NCBI RefSeq assembly: GCF_041296385.1
Contig: NC_091022.1
Coordinates: forward strand, 22,711,967-22,775,966
Direction of reading: 5' to 3'
DNA from: Aphelocoma coerulescens
Lineage: Eukaryota; Chordata; Aves; Passeriformes; Corvidae
DNA: 64,000 bases
The notes under the pieces are model-generated. The model worked only from the letters and a program-made list of their open reading frames with translations, had not been told where the DNA came from and ran no database searches. The translations under genes and the position numbers were made by a program. Shown here piece after piece: positions 1 to 13,220 of this stretch. Numbering within the stretch: the first letter of the stretch is position 1; the number at the start of each line of letters is the position of its first letter.

Positions 1-3000
1 GTTGATTGTCAGCAAGTTACTTCATCACTAAGTTATAAGTTTTTTGTCCAAAGATTAGTAAATAATCAAAAACTCAGGGAGCAGTCATCTTCATATTTTT
101 TTTCTTTGTTTGGTAAGCAGCTGCCTTCTGTGAAAATAAAATTTCTGTATTTCATGCTTTTTGTTTAGTCTAACAATTGGTATTCTATCCAGTTGTTTTT
201 TCCTTTCCACGTTTCTTTAAAAACACAAACAAACTCTGGAATGGACTGTTTTCTTTGCTCCTCATCTGTGTCTATTTGAACACAATCCTGCTTTTTCTCT
301 GGGCTACTAGTCTTGAAGGTAAGATGTAACCAAAACAGAATCTTTTCCAAAAAAAAGGGAAAGTTTATTAAAACCAAAGGAGATCAGGTGGTTGGGGATA
401 TTACTCAATCTTGGAGGAGCATGCAGCATGAGGTCACATACAAAATGTGCCATGGACTTTGGCTGGATTTTTTTATCTTCATCCTTTAAATCTGGATTTT
501 GTTAAACTCGGGATTTTGTTTCTTTATTTACTTACTTAAACAAACAAAAGCTGTCTACCTTGAAAACTTCTTACTCTTTTTTCCACGAGGATCCTGACAC
601 TTTTTAAGGCATTGATAAAAGGTTATTAATTGAGAAGCTCCAGGCAGGGCTCTTGGTCCTTGGAACTGTAAGGGATGGTACAATCAGATACTCCTTTCTG
701 ATAGAGAAATCACTTATAGCTGTATTTCTTAAGATGTTTATGCATTTAGCACTGCTGAGACTAATCTGAAATTCCTTCTTCTGCCTAGTGATCTAATTTC
801 TACTATTGCAAAGACCAGGAATGGAATTTAGTAAGGAAGTAGGATCCTCATGACTTTTTCGTGAGTGGAAGCCTTTTCAGTGTGTTTGTGCAAAGATGGC
901 ATTTCAGAGGGTGAGCAGCATTGCAGTGTTACTGCTCTGAGCTGTCCCTGCCCCCCTGCCTGCCCTGCACTTCCCAAGGGCAGAGCTGGCTTTGTGTCGT
1001 CTCTTCCTTCAGGGCTGGGAAGGCGGGTCATGGTGGAATGTCTTCCAGACTTTGTCGTCCTAGGCCAATTTAATGTAACATAATCTTCTTCAGCTGCTGT
1101 TCTTGAGTAATCCAAATAAATAAATAAAACTACGTGTTGATTATCATTGTAAATTAATTTCATCAGAAGCCACAGTTCTTTGTAGAGAAGCAGAATTTAC
1201 CATTCATCATGTCGTTTTAGAAACAGGGATTTGGACTATCTTTCCTTGTATTTGGCCATACAACCTCCTTGGGGAATTTGCTTACATACTGGAGTAACAT
1301 TTGAAAATATTTACATTTATTTTGCTGGCTATAGGGCAATAGATGCAGTTCCCATCTCTTTCAGTGTAAGCATTTTGCTTTTCCTCTTCTTTCTATCTAC
1401 TCATTCCTTTCTTTTGTTTGTTTACTTTTTCCTCAGATGGAAAATAGCAAACATCAAATGATCAGGCTGTGTAATTCTTTGAACCCAAGTTTGCAAACTT
1501 GTAAGAGCTGTAAATGGAGCTTCTTAAAATCCTGGTTCGCTGTTTCCCAACCCGCACTGTGCTCCTGGTGAGCGTGGATCTCCAGCCCTGTACCTCAGGG
1601 GAAGGTTCTGTGGAGGTGTCTTCCACTCCAGGAGATTCCCCCTGAGTGACGTGATGGTCATGACTCTACTTATAAAGTCAGATGTGGAGATGCATTTTTT
1701 CAGTCCCCTGCTGTTACTGGTGTATGGGATTGACTACTCTGTAGGTGAATGTAAATTACTTCTTCTTCTCCTCAGGCTGAGTAGCAGTAACTGAGGAGCT
1801 GCATCACCGAACCTTCTGAAGGTGTCCTCCCCTGCCTTTAAGTAAACTGGTGGTATTTTCCCTATCAAATGGAATTCACTGTTTTACAAGCTTATATGAT
1901 ATTATGAAAAAGAATATGAAGGACTGGAAGCTGTCTATTTGTTAGGCTATAAGTGATGTACAACACAAATACTATTCAGTTATCTGTGTCCTTTGGATGT
2001 TAATTGAAATACATACAAATGCACACCCTAGCCATTCTGCATGTGTCTTCAGTAGTGTCTTTTTTTGGAGCAGTCTTCCAATTTTGAAGCAAATCCCATA
2101 ACTAGTTCTTACTGTATGCTGATTGAAATGTATCCCTTGGCTTATTTGAGGGAAATTGAACTGAAAGTTTTATTCCAGGAGTCTACAAAATTGTCTTTTG
2201 GCCAACACTGAGCCATGACTATATGTGGTGGATACATCTGACCCAGGGAGTCCTACCTAAAATAAAATGCTCTGAATCTCACAGGGTATAGCTATCGGGT
2301 CTCAGCATTAACTGTTTTCATTTAGTGATCTGCAAAATTACATGCTAATATTATTTCATTATTGCTCCATAACACCTCACTATATTTTATATGCCTTCAT
2401 TTCATGTTCTCATCCCATCTCCTATTCATTCTTCGTGTATCATGACATACACTTTGTAGAGCTGCTCTGTAGGCATAACACTCAGGTTATTTTGAACCCA
2501 AGAGAAAGAAACCCCAAGAAGGGTCAGCCCAGAGAGCTCATTGCCAAGAACTGCTTTTCCTTGTTTCAGAAATGTGTCAGTTCATATATTTTATGTGCAA
2601 GAGTAACGGCAAGAGACATCAGTCCTCAAATAAGATGATCTCAAGTAGATGAAGTTTTTTGATTTTTACAATCCACAATTTAAATTCTATGTGAAAGGCA
2701 AAGCAGCAAAACTGTCTCTTCAAGCAGATTTTGTAATATTCAATTATATGAGCTTAGTTGTGGCCATTATTTTAGTAATCTAAACACTGAGTTGTATTAC
2801 TAATTTCTTTTTAAAAAGGATTTAGATTCCAGTCTTATGAGGATGACATGGTGTCCCTGATCAGGACACGATGAAGGAATTAACCATGGTGACGTTTTCA
2901 TATTTGAGATTAAAAGAAGGCACACATCTGCCAAATGCAAGCAGAAGGAAAAATCTTGTTACTTTTTCTAAATCCTCTGAAAGCAGCTGGATTTTTAACT

Positions 3001-6000
3001 TATCCAAATTGTGAAATTTTGTTAAGATTGATGTCCACATAAGTGTAGAGAAGCACAGAAAATCTTAGGGATTCAGGATGTGTGCTGGTCTCATAAGAGA
3101 AAAGTCAGGAAAAAAAAAGCAAGAGTGCATTTTCTCTTCAGCGGAATAAGCCAATTACTTCCCTTTAACTTCACCCTCATGCAGGCACTTGTTTAAAACA
3201 GCAGATGTTTACAGTTACTGACTGATTTGTTTTTCTCATTTATTCTGCAGCAATTTTTTATTTTACTATGTTTCTCCTGCAGAAAATCTGAGCAAAATTT
3301 AAAGGGTCCACAGTGTCATCTAATTATATTATTTTTGCTGTCTCCACTAGCTCTTTAACTACCTCAGCCCAGCATGAGCATCAGGAGCTGGAATAATGTA
3401 CCTGGACCTGGAAGATGTAGAGGAGATTTGCACCCTTCTGTCCTAAGCATCATGATGGTCCTGGCTGGCTGGATTATCAGGATGGCCTTGGAGTTCAGGC
3501 ACAGTAATGGGGCTAGTGAGATGGAGCTGTTTAGTAGCTTCAAAGGACTAAGAAAGTAATAGCGTTTGGTTTTCCCATATGGACATAAAAACATTGTCAA
3601 AGAAGCAGCAATATATGCAGCAGTGTAGTAGGCACATTGTCATCAAATACAAAGGAGATGCTTATTTGTAGACTTCAGTTCTGCACAGCTCTTTTATTAC
3701 AGTACCATGTACCTACTAACACAGTGTGATTTTTCAAAGTTGGATTTGTTTGAAAGGTGTGTAGTTCTCGATGGGATACTTCACGCAGGATGTTTTGCAT
3801 CCTGATTTATGGAAGACCGATCTCTGCAAGATTTGTAGATCTTGCAGAAAAAAATACCCACAAAGCAAATGTATATATCTAAAGGGATGTTAGCTTGGAG
3901 AGCTTCGTCTGGTAGCAGGATGGTAAACAGCAAGGCTGTATCCAGCCTTACTCTAAATTTGCTCTGGGTTACACCTACTAGGGGCTTATCATTATGAGCA
4001 TGTTGGCAGTGACAGTATGCAATGCATATTTCAAAGAGATTGAACAAGTAAAACATGTCCCTAGATGGATTTAAAATGTAGAGTGCCCCTTTCTAGTTTT
4101 CTGTAGCTTGCTGTCTCAAAATGCGGCACGAAGAAAGGAGATGAGCAAATGTTGAATGATACGAGATGGCAGCTCCAGTTGGCTTGGAGAACTGTTCTGC
4201 CTCTGGCACTTTGGATCATGAACTTCATCACATCCAAGAAATGTTAACAGCTTGGCCTGGGGGCTTTAGCAGCTCTGAGTGTCTTTGTGGGTTTGTGGGT
4301 TTGTTCTGACAGCTCCCCCCCATCAGGATGCAGAGATTGGCATTCTGTGGGCTCACATGCAGGAGGGTCTCAGCCTGCTATTCTTGTGCAGAAACACCAT
4401 GATGGGCATCTGAGTGACATTTTAATTTGATAATGAAAGCGCCATTAAATCAGAAAAGAGAAAAATGCCTGTGCTTGTGGCACAAGATATTTTGTGTGAC
4501 CACTGAGGTCATTTGAGACAGGCCTGCTGCTGAAATAGTTTTACAAGTTTGCCAGCAATGACTCACTACCGTGGTGGCTGCAGATGAATTCCAGTTGCTT
4601 TCTACTTGTTTTTGAAGATTTTGGTATTAGGGGTTTCTGTATGTTGCCTAAACAATAAAATTCTAGCAATGCTTAGGTTTGCTTGATAGAAATTAAAATT
4701 TCCCACATTTCTTTGTATCTGAAATGCTCCAACAAGATGTGATCCATACATCCTGCTTTCCCTTTTGTCTGTGTCAGGACATATACTTTAGCACCATTAG
4801 AACTTTCTGTTTTGTCAGCAACAGGCCTTTGCTTCATGTGCCTATTTATAAAGAGATCCTGACTGGCGTAAGAACGCAAATTATTTTGGATGCTCATGTC
4901 TCAGATGTTTTCTCATCTCTCTCATTTGGAGAAATGTATTATGATATCACAGCATCACCTATGGAAACCAAATTCATGGATTTGGGTTGTGCTAGATAAT
5001 GTTACACCTGTCTCTTTCTCTTCATGTCTTTATAATATATTTAGAGATATCTAAACTTTTATTGTAAATAATTGACAGTGTAAATGGCCAAATGTATTGT
5101 ACTGCCATCTTATAGTTAAGGAATTTTGATAGTAAAATATTACATGTTTGGACCATAGCTATGCAGGATATCTGTGGCAGAATTAAATAGGATCCCTGTT
5201 CTTAAGCTTTTTATGGTGCTTTTTAGCTTACAAGGTCTTAAGAAATTAAATACTTCCAGTGACTATTTATCTTCTCCAGTTTATTTTTCTTCCTGCTGTT
5301 GAAGGTTTAGATTTTTATTCAGCAGAAATAGATTTTATTCTTAAAGAACCATAGAGGTTCTGTATATATCTATATATTTGGAATTACAGGGGTTCTGTAT
5401 ACAGAGAGACCAGACCATTCTCCCGTAGTTCCTATAGGAGGTTTTGTACTGCATGCAGCTAGTTGTAAAATTGTTTGTCCATCTATTGTTCATGTAGTTG
5501 GAACTGGCTACTGGCCTCTTGAGAGATGATGTGTGACCAGTATGAGAAGAATAGTTACTGTCAGTTCAGCATGGAGTTTCTGTCCTTCCTATATGTAATT
5601 TTCAAACTCTCTGAATCCACATTTGTTGCAGTTAGCAGTAGTTTGCTGGTTAAGTGATATTGGAGATGCCTGGGAAAGAACATGGTTGTGATAATAACAG
5701 GCTCTTCAGAGCTGATTTTGTGGAGCTGCTCTGTGGATCTGCACTGTCACCTTCATTTGACTCCTACTGTTAAACTGGAGGAAAAACCTTTCATTACCTG
5801 CCTGTTGCTGATAATGATGTAGCAAGAACAGCGTTATCGATGGAATCTTTGCAGCTTCCACTGAATGTCGAGCATGGAACTGTAAATGCTTTTTTTTGTT
5901 CTTTGAAGGAATATTAACAATTCTCATATTGTGGCTGACACTAAGATAGCTAATGTTACTTTGAAAGCACAAGTGAATTAACCTTTGTAATGCTTTCATG

Positions 6001-6736
6001 AAATGGATAAATGTAAAACTATTGCAGGTGGTGAATAGGGAAACAAAATGAAATGTTTTTTCCAGATCACTCAGTAGACCTATGGTAAGTGTATGTGCTA
6101 GACTGAAATATCTTTAATTAATTTGCTAATCTTGTTTCTGTACAGAAACTGAATGAAAAAAACACCTTGCATATTCTAAATTTGGCCCAAGAGTCACTAG
6201 TCAAGCTGAATTAAGACACACCTCAACAAAGCAGCAGCAATGTCATCTCTTCCAAATACTGAAAGCACTTATCCCTTGATGATACCCTGCCAGAACTTCT
6301 TGGAGATTTGTTTCAAATTCCTGAAACTATCTTTAAGTAATCTTCTAAATAATACTTTTCTATAATTTTAACTTTGATCATAACTTAGAAAAGTAGCTAA
6401 AGCAAAGTGCTGTTTATGTCTTTTTTGCTTTTGAAAGGTTGAAGTCTAAAATTATATATTGATATTTTTCTTCCATGAGATTTTCCTTGCTAATCTTTTT
6501 TTTGCTGAAAATCTTTCAGCAAAACTAGTGGTTTAATGGTATTTCAGATATCTTCACCTCTCTCCTTTGTTTGTTGTTCTGCGATGCCATAGTGCAACAA
6601 ATAAATAATGGTCTGTGTTTGCTATTACTCCCTGCAGCTGTTTTCTGCAAAGTGATAAGGAGAAAAATTACTTAGATGATTGCAAAAACTAGTTCATAGC
6701 CAGGAGAGTCCTGATTCTGTACTCATTTTTCCACAG
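1..6736 (+). other. ST3GAL3: ST3GAL3 intron, 3' part (upstream end outside window)
   Basis: This stretch precedes the first visible ST3GAL3 exon and ends in an acceptor, a T-rich tract followed by CCACAG at 6731-6736. Read in all frames, I see no exon encoding the preceding stem segment (human DRLGFLLNLDSKL region), so that exon lies upstream of the window. The sequence is AT-rich and unique-looking. I recognise no repeat family here. Open frames of 60-111 codons on both strands have no recognisable domain and no gene context, and I treat them as chance. That it is intron is an inference from the exon at 6737 starting in mid-codon. Confidence 0.85.
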
Positions 6737-6829
6737 GCCTCCAGAACTGGCATCAAAGTATGCCAATTTCTCTGAGGGAGTGTGCAAGCCAGGCTATGCA
6801 TCAGCGCTCATGACTGTCATCTTCCCAAA
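6737..6829 (+). CDS. ST3GAL3: ST3GAL3 internal coding exon (stem region, human residues about 70-101)
   Basis: ST3Gal III is a type II Golgi membrane enzyme. It moves sialic acid from CMP-Neu5Ac to the 3-position of terminal galactose on N-glycans and related chains. This 93-bp exon starts with one base completing a codon, then reads PPELASKYANFSEGVCKPGY and continues ASALMTVIFP. It ends with two bases (AA) that the next exon completes to Lys. Human ST3GAL3, as I recall it, has PAELATKYANFSEGACKPGY here, so the match is near-complete. It encodes part of the luminal stem, including a conserved N-glycosylation sequon (NFS, human Asn80) and a conserved Cys. The acceptor is TTTTTCCACAG and the donor is GTAAGT at 6830, a near-consensus site. 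A possible branch site, CTGAT, lies about 25 bases upstream. Because it enters and leaves in the same phase, skipping it would keep the frame. There are no frameshifts or stops. Confidence 0.97.
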
Positions 6830-8896
6830 GTAAGTAATCACTGTGGGAGTTTTTTCCCACTTCCCCATATGACTTCTCATCCTTCAAGGTAGGTGATGGG
6901 CAGAGTTTGTCTTGAAAAGTGTCATTACTCTGTCACTTGATTGGTTCAAAGAGAGACCGGTGTTGAAATTCTGGACTATTTGAGTGGTCAGTGGCAGTGG
7001 CTTAGTTGACTTCAGTCTGACTAGGACTTTGCTCAAAGAGTAGAGGCTTCTGGATGTTGAGTAATAAAACAAATTATGTTGTCTGTGCATGATACAAATA
7101 TGTGGTTGAGCTCACTGCTAATACCAGATGATGAAATGCTTCGGAAGCTTTGGTCGTGGTTATCTGGAGTAGATCGTAAAGTGTGATGTTTTGTTGTTGG
7201 TTGGTTTTGGGTTTTTTTGTTCTTGGGAGAACAGGGTAGAGCATCCCTCAGGTGCCTGGAGTTTGTAGAATTGCTGGGAGACAGTTCAGAAGATAGATTG
7301 GCAGGAACATTAATCTGTTGAGGCTCAAGGATTTCAGTTTGGTTCATCGAGTGGAAAATTTGACCAAAGGGTTGTTTGACCTTTGTACAAGCTTCTTGTA
7401 TACGTGGAAGAGATGCTGTAGTGCAATGATCTCTTTGGCAAAAGAGGTTGTGGACTATTTAACAGAACTGGCACTTTTCCAAAAGAGATTTTTTATTTCT
7501 TTTGAGGAGGGAATTTCCATGACCTGTGCATATATAGGTTAGGTTGAGTGATCACAGCCTTCAAGCCAAGCCTCAAACTGGTGGTATCTTCTGTCTTTGT
7601 TTTTGTTGACAAGCATGGTGTCTGCAAGCTTTTTTAAAATAAAAAAATAAATCTGACATTGCCTTGTAACCAGGAGATACTACAGACAAGCCTTAAAAAC
7701 AAAGCAAAACACTAAAGTTCTCCATCACCAGTGTAAACCAAACAATTATCAGTATTATCTTCTGTGAGAATTTTGGAACTCTGGTTAGAATATAAATACT
7801 AGAACTGAAAGTGAGTGCTTTTAAATCTGTGTTTGTGTACATATGAAATGTAAATAGTATAGAGTAGGATGAACTCATTATTACAAAACTATTAATCTTA
7901 TTTTAATTTTAAAAATACTTTGGCTTTGAGAAGGAGGTTTTCAGCCTCCTAGAATCTGAAGTGATATTTATTCTCTCCCTCAGCAGCTGCTTACAGATCT
8001 CTGTTCAGTCACCTTCTCCCAGTAGTTCACAGCATTGAACTAATTCCATGCAAAGGGGTATAAACGTGTCTCTAGCCAAAGCAAGGGGTTGTTGTCTTGG
8101 TCATACACTGAAAAATCATATTCACAGTTTTAAAGACAGCATCTCACCAGGTAATGTTCAGGTGCTCATCTAACATGGACCCTAAAATTTAACTAATGAT
8201 GACATTTTTTCCTGTGGTGTCTTGGGTTTCTTTATGAGTTGAGTTCTGTGTTGGACATTTCATTATTTTACTGAGTACTGCTGTAAGGATGGCTGACCAG
8301 TATTCTGAAAAAAATTCCATGCTGCACTTAAAATTCTTTCTCTTCTGCAACTTTCCTTGTAGTCAGAGAACTATGCAAAGTTAATATTACCAAGCCAGGT
8401 ATTCAATATATTTAGAACTCTTAAAGCCAAATTCTCTTGCTTGTTCATTTAAAGATTTGAGCTGCATGGCTTGTTTTATTCTAGCTTTTGTTTTCAGTTG
8501 ATTGTGTCATTAGGAAACCATCATCTCTACAGCTGACATTTTTTAGGCTTGGTCTTTGCTGTAAAATGTGTGTTTTTGTTGGGTGTTTTTAATATTTGGA
8601 TAAAGTTGGTTTGGCTGTTTTCAAGCATGAATAAAATGAATAAATGTTTTCCCATTTTAAGGTTCCTGACTTCTTAGTGCAATTTTAAATGTAAATAGGC
8701 AAAATATAGTGGAAATAGTTGAAATAGAATAAATATTTCTCAGAGGTTGTAGCTCTTCTTCATAAGTGTTTTTTTACTGGTAAAAATGAGAGTTCAGACT
8801 TTACCAAGCATGAGCAAGCACTGGATGGATTAAAGAGCAATGCCCTGAGAAATCAAAAAATGTGGTTGATGGTAAAGAACAACTAAATGTTAGTTA

Positions 8897-8914
8897 GTTT
8901 GTTTGTTTGTTTGT
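8897..8914. repeat. (GTTT)n microsatellite
   Basis: Four and a half units of GTTT directly follow a TTAGTTA stretch. The tract is short, intronic and of no evident function. Confidence 0.8.
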
Positions 8915-9464
8915 ATGAGGTCCTCAGTCGATCAGTTCTCATTCTAGCAATGTTTGATCCCTTCATCAATAATCCGATCTGGAAAAAATCCCAGGTTGTA
9001 GAGTACTAAATAAAAGGTCAGTTACTTCTAGAGAACAATCTGGATTGCCTGATTTAAATGGCCAAAGTCCAACAAAATATATGCTAATATATCCAACATG
9101 AAATAAAACATCTGGGAGGAACTAATGCAGATTGTACCTTCAAGATAGAAAAAAACCTGTTTTGGAAACAGAGAAACCTTCACATTATCTTAACAAAATA
9201 CCATTTCTGAAGTGCTATTTCAAGTCAATATGTGCACAAATAAGTTGAGAATTTTGTGTGAAGCACCAACTTAAAATTAAAATACAAAACCTTACAATCC
9301 AAGATTTCTAGAATACTGTGTCCAGTTTCAATGGTAAAGTGTGAGAAGGGAGGGGCAATAAGGGATGGAAGAAAAGCCACAAAAATGAACAACAACTTGC
9401 TTAAACAGTAAAGTAAACAAAACTCCTAGAAATAAGTCATCTTTCTGAAGCAGAAGTTGTATCC

Positions 9465-9800
9465 AAATGAGGAGAATAGGAAAGAGCATTAACTTTGGCA
9501 AGTTAAATATAAACCATAATGAGGTAGAGCAAAAAAAATGTTGAGGAACAACTTTGTAAAGACATTAAAAAAATAATAAAGCTTTTTGTCTGTCAAAGGC
9601 AGAAAGCCTGTCAGATATCCCGATGAGCTGATAGATAGTCATAATATCACATGTGAGCTAAGGGAAGGTAAAGCTGTAGCAGAGAAGTTATTTGCATTGG
9701 TATTCACTGCAGAACAATTTCCCTGTGGACCCTTCATTTCCAGGGGACAGGCTGGGGGAAAGTGACAGAAGCTTGACGTTTTGGAGTGAATTCCTAGCAC
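9465..9800 (+). mobile_element. Decayed non-LTR retrotransposon (CR1/L3-like), ORF2 linker before the reverse transcriptase
   Basis: The stretch resembles the ORF2 segment between endonuclease and reverse transcriptase of old sauropsid CR1-type LINEs, as remembered from turtle and crocodile copies. The order of recognisable phrases is the same: AGGAGAATAGGAAAGAGCAT near 9470, GGCAAGTTAAATATAAA near 9497, GAGGAACAACTT near 9543, AGAAAGCCTG at 9601, and AAAGCTGTAGCAGAGAAG at 9670-9687. Around 9673-9723 one frame reads AVAEKLFALVFTAEQFP, which fits the conserved FA-VFT linker motif of this class. Stops and indels break the frame repeatedly, so it is inactive. The edges are approximate. A related-looking phrase (AGAATACTGTGTCCAGTTT at 9311) could be a second, displaced piece. 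The family assignment is from memory and needs a repeat library search. Confidence 0.5.
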
Positions 9801-10190
9801 AAAGAATTGCTAGGAAAAGTTCTCACTTTGTGAGGAACTCGGTGTTGAAGTTGCCGAGTTACACACGGTTGCGTACAATCATTGCTTAAATTGGCCTTAG
9901 AATGGAAGAATGAAGAGCAGCAAACGTGCTGGGCTTTTCAAGAAGGGTCTAGGGGGTTGTTTGGGAAAGTGGAAGCTAAGAGCAAGCCTGCTTTCTGTAT
10001 CAGGCTCTTCTTAGAACCTAAAAATAAAGAATAGAATTAGTGCTTGTACACAGAGAGGAGACAAGTTGTCTTCTGCAGCAGGAACTTCTTCCCTGTAAAT
10101 CTGCTTGTGTTGTTTGAATGACTGGATTAGCATTTGATAAAGGTGATTTAACTAATACAATATATATGGATTTCTTAGATAAACCATAAT

Positions 10191-10214
10191 ACACACACAC
10201 ACACACACACACAC
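10191..10214. repeat. (AC)12 dinucleotide microsatellite
   Basis: Twelve uninterrupted AC units are followed by AGAGAA. This is a perfect tract in an intron and likely length-polymorphic. Confidence 0.97.
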
Positions 10215-13150
10215 AGAGAAAACCCCAAGCAAACTGACCCCAGCCCAAAAAATGAAAAACAACCAGACATTTGCTGTTTCAAAGCTTTTTGGAAAATTAA
10301 ACTGGGTGTAATCCTTAGTGATTAGGTAGTGACTAGGTAAATAGCAGAAACTGTATGGAAAAAATAAGAAGATTGGACAGTACAGGGATGTTACTCCTGG
10401 AGTCCTCTGGAAGAAAGTGTGCTGGGATCTCTGCTCTTCCAGGTGCTCATAAACTACCTGGAATGGAGGATGAATAATAAAGCACTGACACATTTTTCCA
10501 GGTGGTAAGACCAAAAGCTGACTGTGAGGAATGTCAGAGGGATCTCACAGTGGTAAGTGGTGGGGCAAGAAAATAGCTGGCCAAATTCAGTCCTGATAGA
10601 TACAAGACAGTGTTTGTGGAGAAGAGTAATCTGACAGTTTGTGGTGTGTGGTGGACTTAGTCGTGCCTTAGTTATACTCTGTGCAGTAGAGTAAGCAGAG
10701 GGCATTCACAAGCCTGTATAACATACTGAATGACATGGTTTGATAAGATTTGGAGATATTAACTGCAAATATTGTGCTCCAGGTTCAAAATAAAGGTAAG
10801 TGCTATTTCATGCTATTCCCAGTTGCATTTTTCTGAGAATGGGCTCCATAGTGGGCAAAAGATTAAAAAAATAAAATATGCTCTTAAGTATTCAGGCATG
10901 GAGCTCTTTAAGTTACATCCTAAATGGATGTTGAGGGAAGCATGTACCTTGATTCTGTTTCTTAGGCTTTTAACTGGAGTCAAGTATTGGGCAAAATGGA
11001 TGCCTGGTCTAATACGTTGTGCCCATGCCTTTCTTTTCTGTTTTTTTTTAATGCTTATGCCTTAAAAGCAGAGTGACATCCCTTCAGAAAAACATGCTGT
11101 AATCTGAGTCATGACAGTGGCTACCCCACCAAGAGAAATGGGTGCATGATCTCAGTCCTGCATCTCAGTGTAAGGTCTGGCCAGCTGGGCTGCATCTGCT
11201 GCTCACTGTAAATGAAGGAGTTCTCTTAATTTTTCACTTTCCAGGACAGTACGATTCTGCCTCTTGCAAATCTCCCAACAGCAGATAATGACTCAAAGTG
11301 CCTGAAGTAAGGTTACTGGTTTCAGAATGCTACAAAAAAAATGGCAAGTGTGTTTGGTAAAATGGCATCAGTAGGTCAGTGAATTAGACTACTATGTTCA
11401 GTGAATTATACTATTTTAGTTGGTCTGAGGTCACCTACAAGTCTGGAGTTAATGTTTTGACCTTTTTGTAGAAGGCACTAACTTGTATTTGCAGTGGTAA
11501 CCCTGCAGTCTCCTGCGTGTCTGGCCTTGCTGTGGAAACGATGCTGCCTGTGTCCAGCTCTTTCTATGCCCTATTCTTTATCAAATGAGAAAAGAGACCT
11601 CTGCCCACAATTTGTGGCTGACTTGCCAGCCTGAGACAGTTCAGCTACTCAATACTCAGCTACAATTTTCCAACCACAAGCTCTTGTAATTTGGCAGCTA
11701 ATAATAAAAATTAGAGGAGGCGGTAAATAGGGAATGTCTGCAGCCTGCAGACTTGTGTATCTGTGTTTGGTTGGGGAACATGGCAAAGATTTATTTAAAG
11801 AGTATCTGAAAGTATTTCAGAATAAGGGTGAAAGGGGAAGTTCAATATACAACAAATCTGTAGGTGTTGTGACCAAAAGAATGAATTTATCATTTGTGTT
11901 TTAGATACATAAGACTGTTTTTACACCAAGGATATGACTGTAAGCATCTTCTAGTCAATTGGTGCTAAGAAATAGCCTTATATGAATTACAAACCTCTTT
12001 AAGTCAATTCAGAAACAAAATCAGTTTGGTTTGTTTGATTATCCTGGTGTGAACTTTCTATTGATTAGCAATTGGTATTTTCTTCACAGTCATATTTTTT
12101 TCCCCTCTTATTTTTCAATACTGTAGCCTGCTCTTCACTCAGAGGATAAGGTCTCCTGTCATGTAAAGTCTTCTGGGTTTATAATTTCATGCTGAATTGC
12201 TTCTTTGTACATAAAGTTCAAAATTTTTAAAGCTTTCATATCAGCAGAGAGTTCGTGACACAGATTTATGCCAGCCACAGAAATTTCATTGGCTTTCTCT
12301 GAAGTAATTTTTTTGTGGGTCTTTTTTTCTGATGTTTAGCTCCCCCTTGATTATGTAGGTCATAGACTCCTGTGCCTTTCTCCACTTCCACAGGCTGGGG
12401 GAGCATAGATGGGACAGCACCAGATGGCCTTTCTTTAGATTGTAGACTCCTGTCTCCTTCGCATCAAAGCTTGGCAAAAATTCCTTTGCTATTGGTGTCT
12501 TACAGATATGGTTTTGCAGCTTTTATACTTTAGGGAAAAAAACCCACTCTTATATGCAAATAGGCAATAGGGACTTTGGGTGGAACTGAGCTTCAGCAAG
12601 GGCTTTAGTAGGAGTCAGGATTATTTAAAAATGTGGTCCTCTGATCCTAAATATTTCCACATTCATTTCCATATCTCCTTTCAGGAAGCTGTGCTTCTTA
12701 TAACAACCACACAATAGCATCTGTCCATCCCACACGTTTCTGCTTTGTTGTTTAGATATTCAGAAAAAAACCATTCTAAAAAGAGAATTTTTAACCCTTT
12801 CTTAGAACTGACTTTATGCGTGTCTGACTGTCTCTGTGCCTCATGAATTACTGCCATGCCCAGCATGGGCTTGTACTGAAGTGACAGGGCATGAGCTCAG
12901 TGCTTAGGGGCTGTCAGTGCAGGTGATGGCTGCTTCTTCTGTGATTAACTATTTAAAGAGAGCAGAGGAAGAAGGATGGCAGCTTCATGTGGTTCCTGAG
13001 AGCTTATGAATAAATAGGCTGGATAATTAATGTGCCACTACATTGCTACAGGATTGCTACAGGGATTAAAAACTGTTGCCTGACTGGTGTGGAACATCTG
13101 CTGCATAGCTTGGGGTCTCTTCAGGTGCAGTGGGTAGTATATCTTAATTT

Positions 13151-13220
13151 TTAAGAGATATAATATATATATCTAATATATATATACATATTCAGCATAT
13201 ATAATATATATATGCTGAAT
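13151..13220. repeat. AT-rich tract with a perfect 14-bp hairpin (13190-13220)
   Basis: An (AT)-rich run at 13160-13189 leads into an inverted repeat. The arm at 13190-13203 (ATTCAGCATATATA) pairs perfectly with 13207-13220 across a three-base loop. The outer seven pairs are mixed sequence (ATTCAGC/GCTGAAT), so it is more than an alternating AT run. It could be a cruciform-prone site or a miniature-element terminus. No flanking duplication was seen. Confidence 0.85.
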
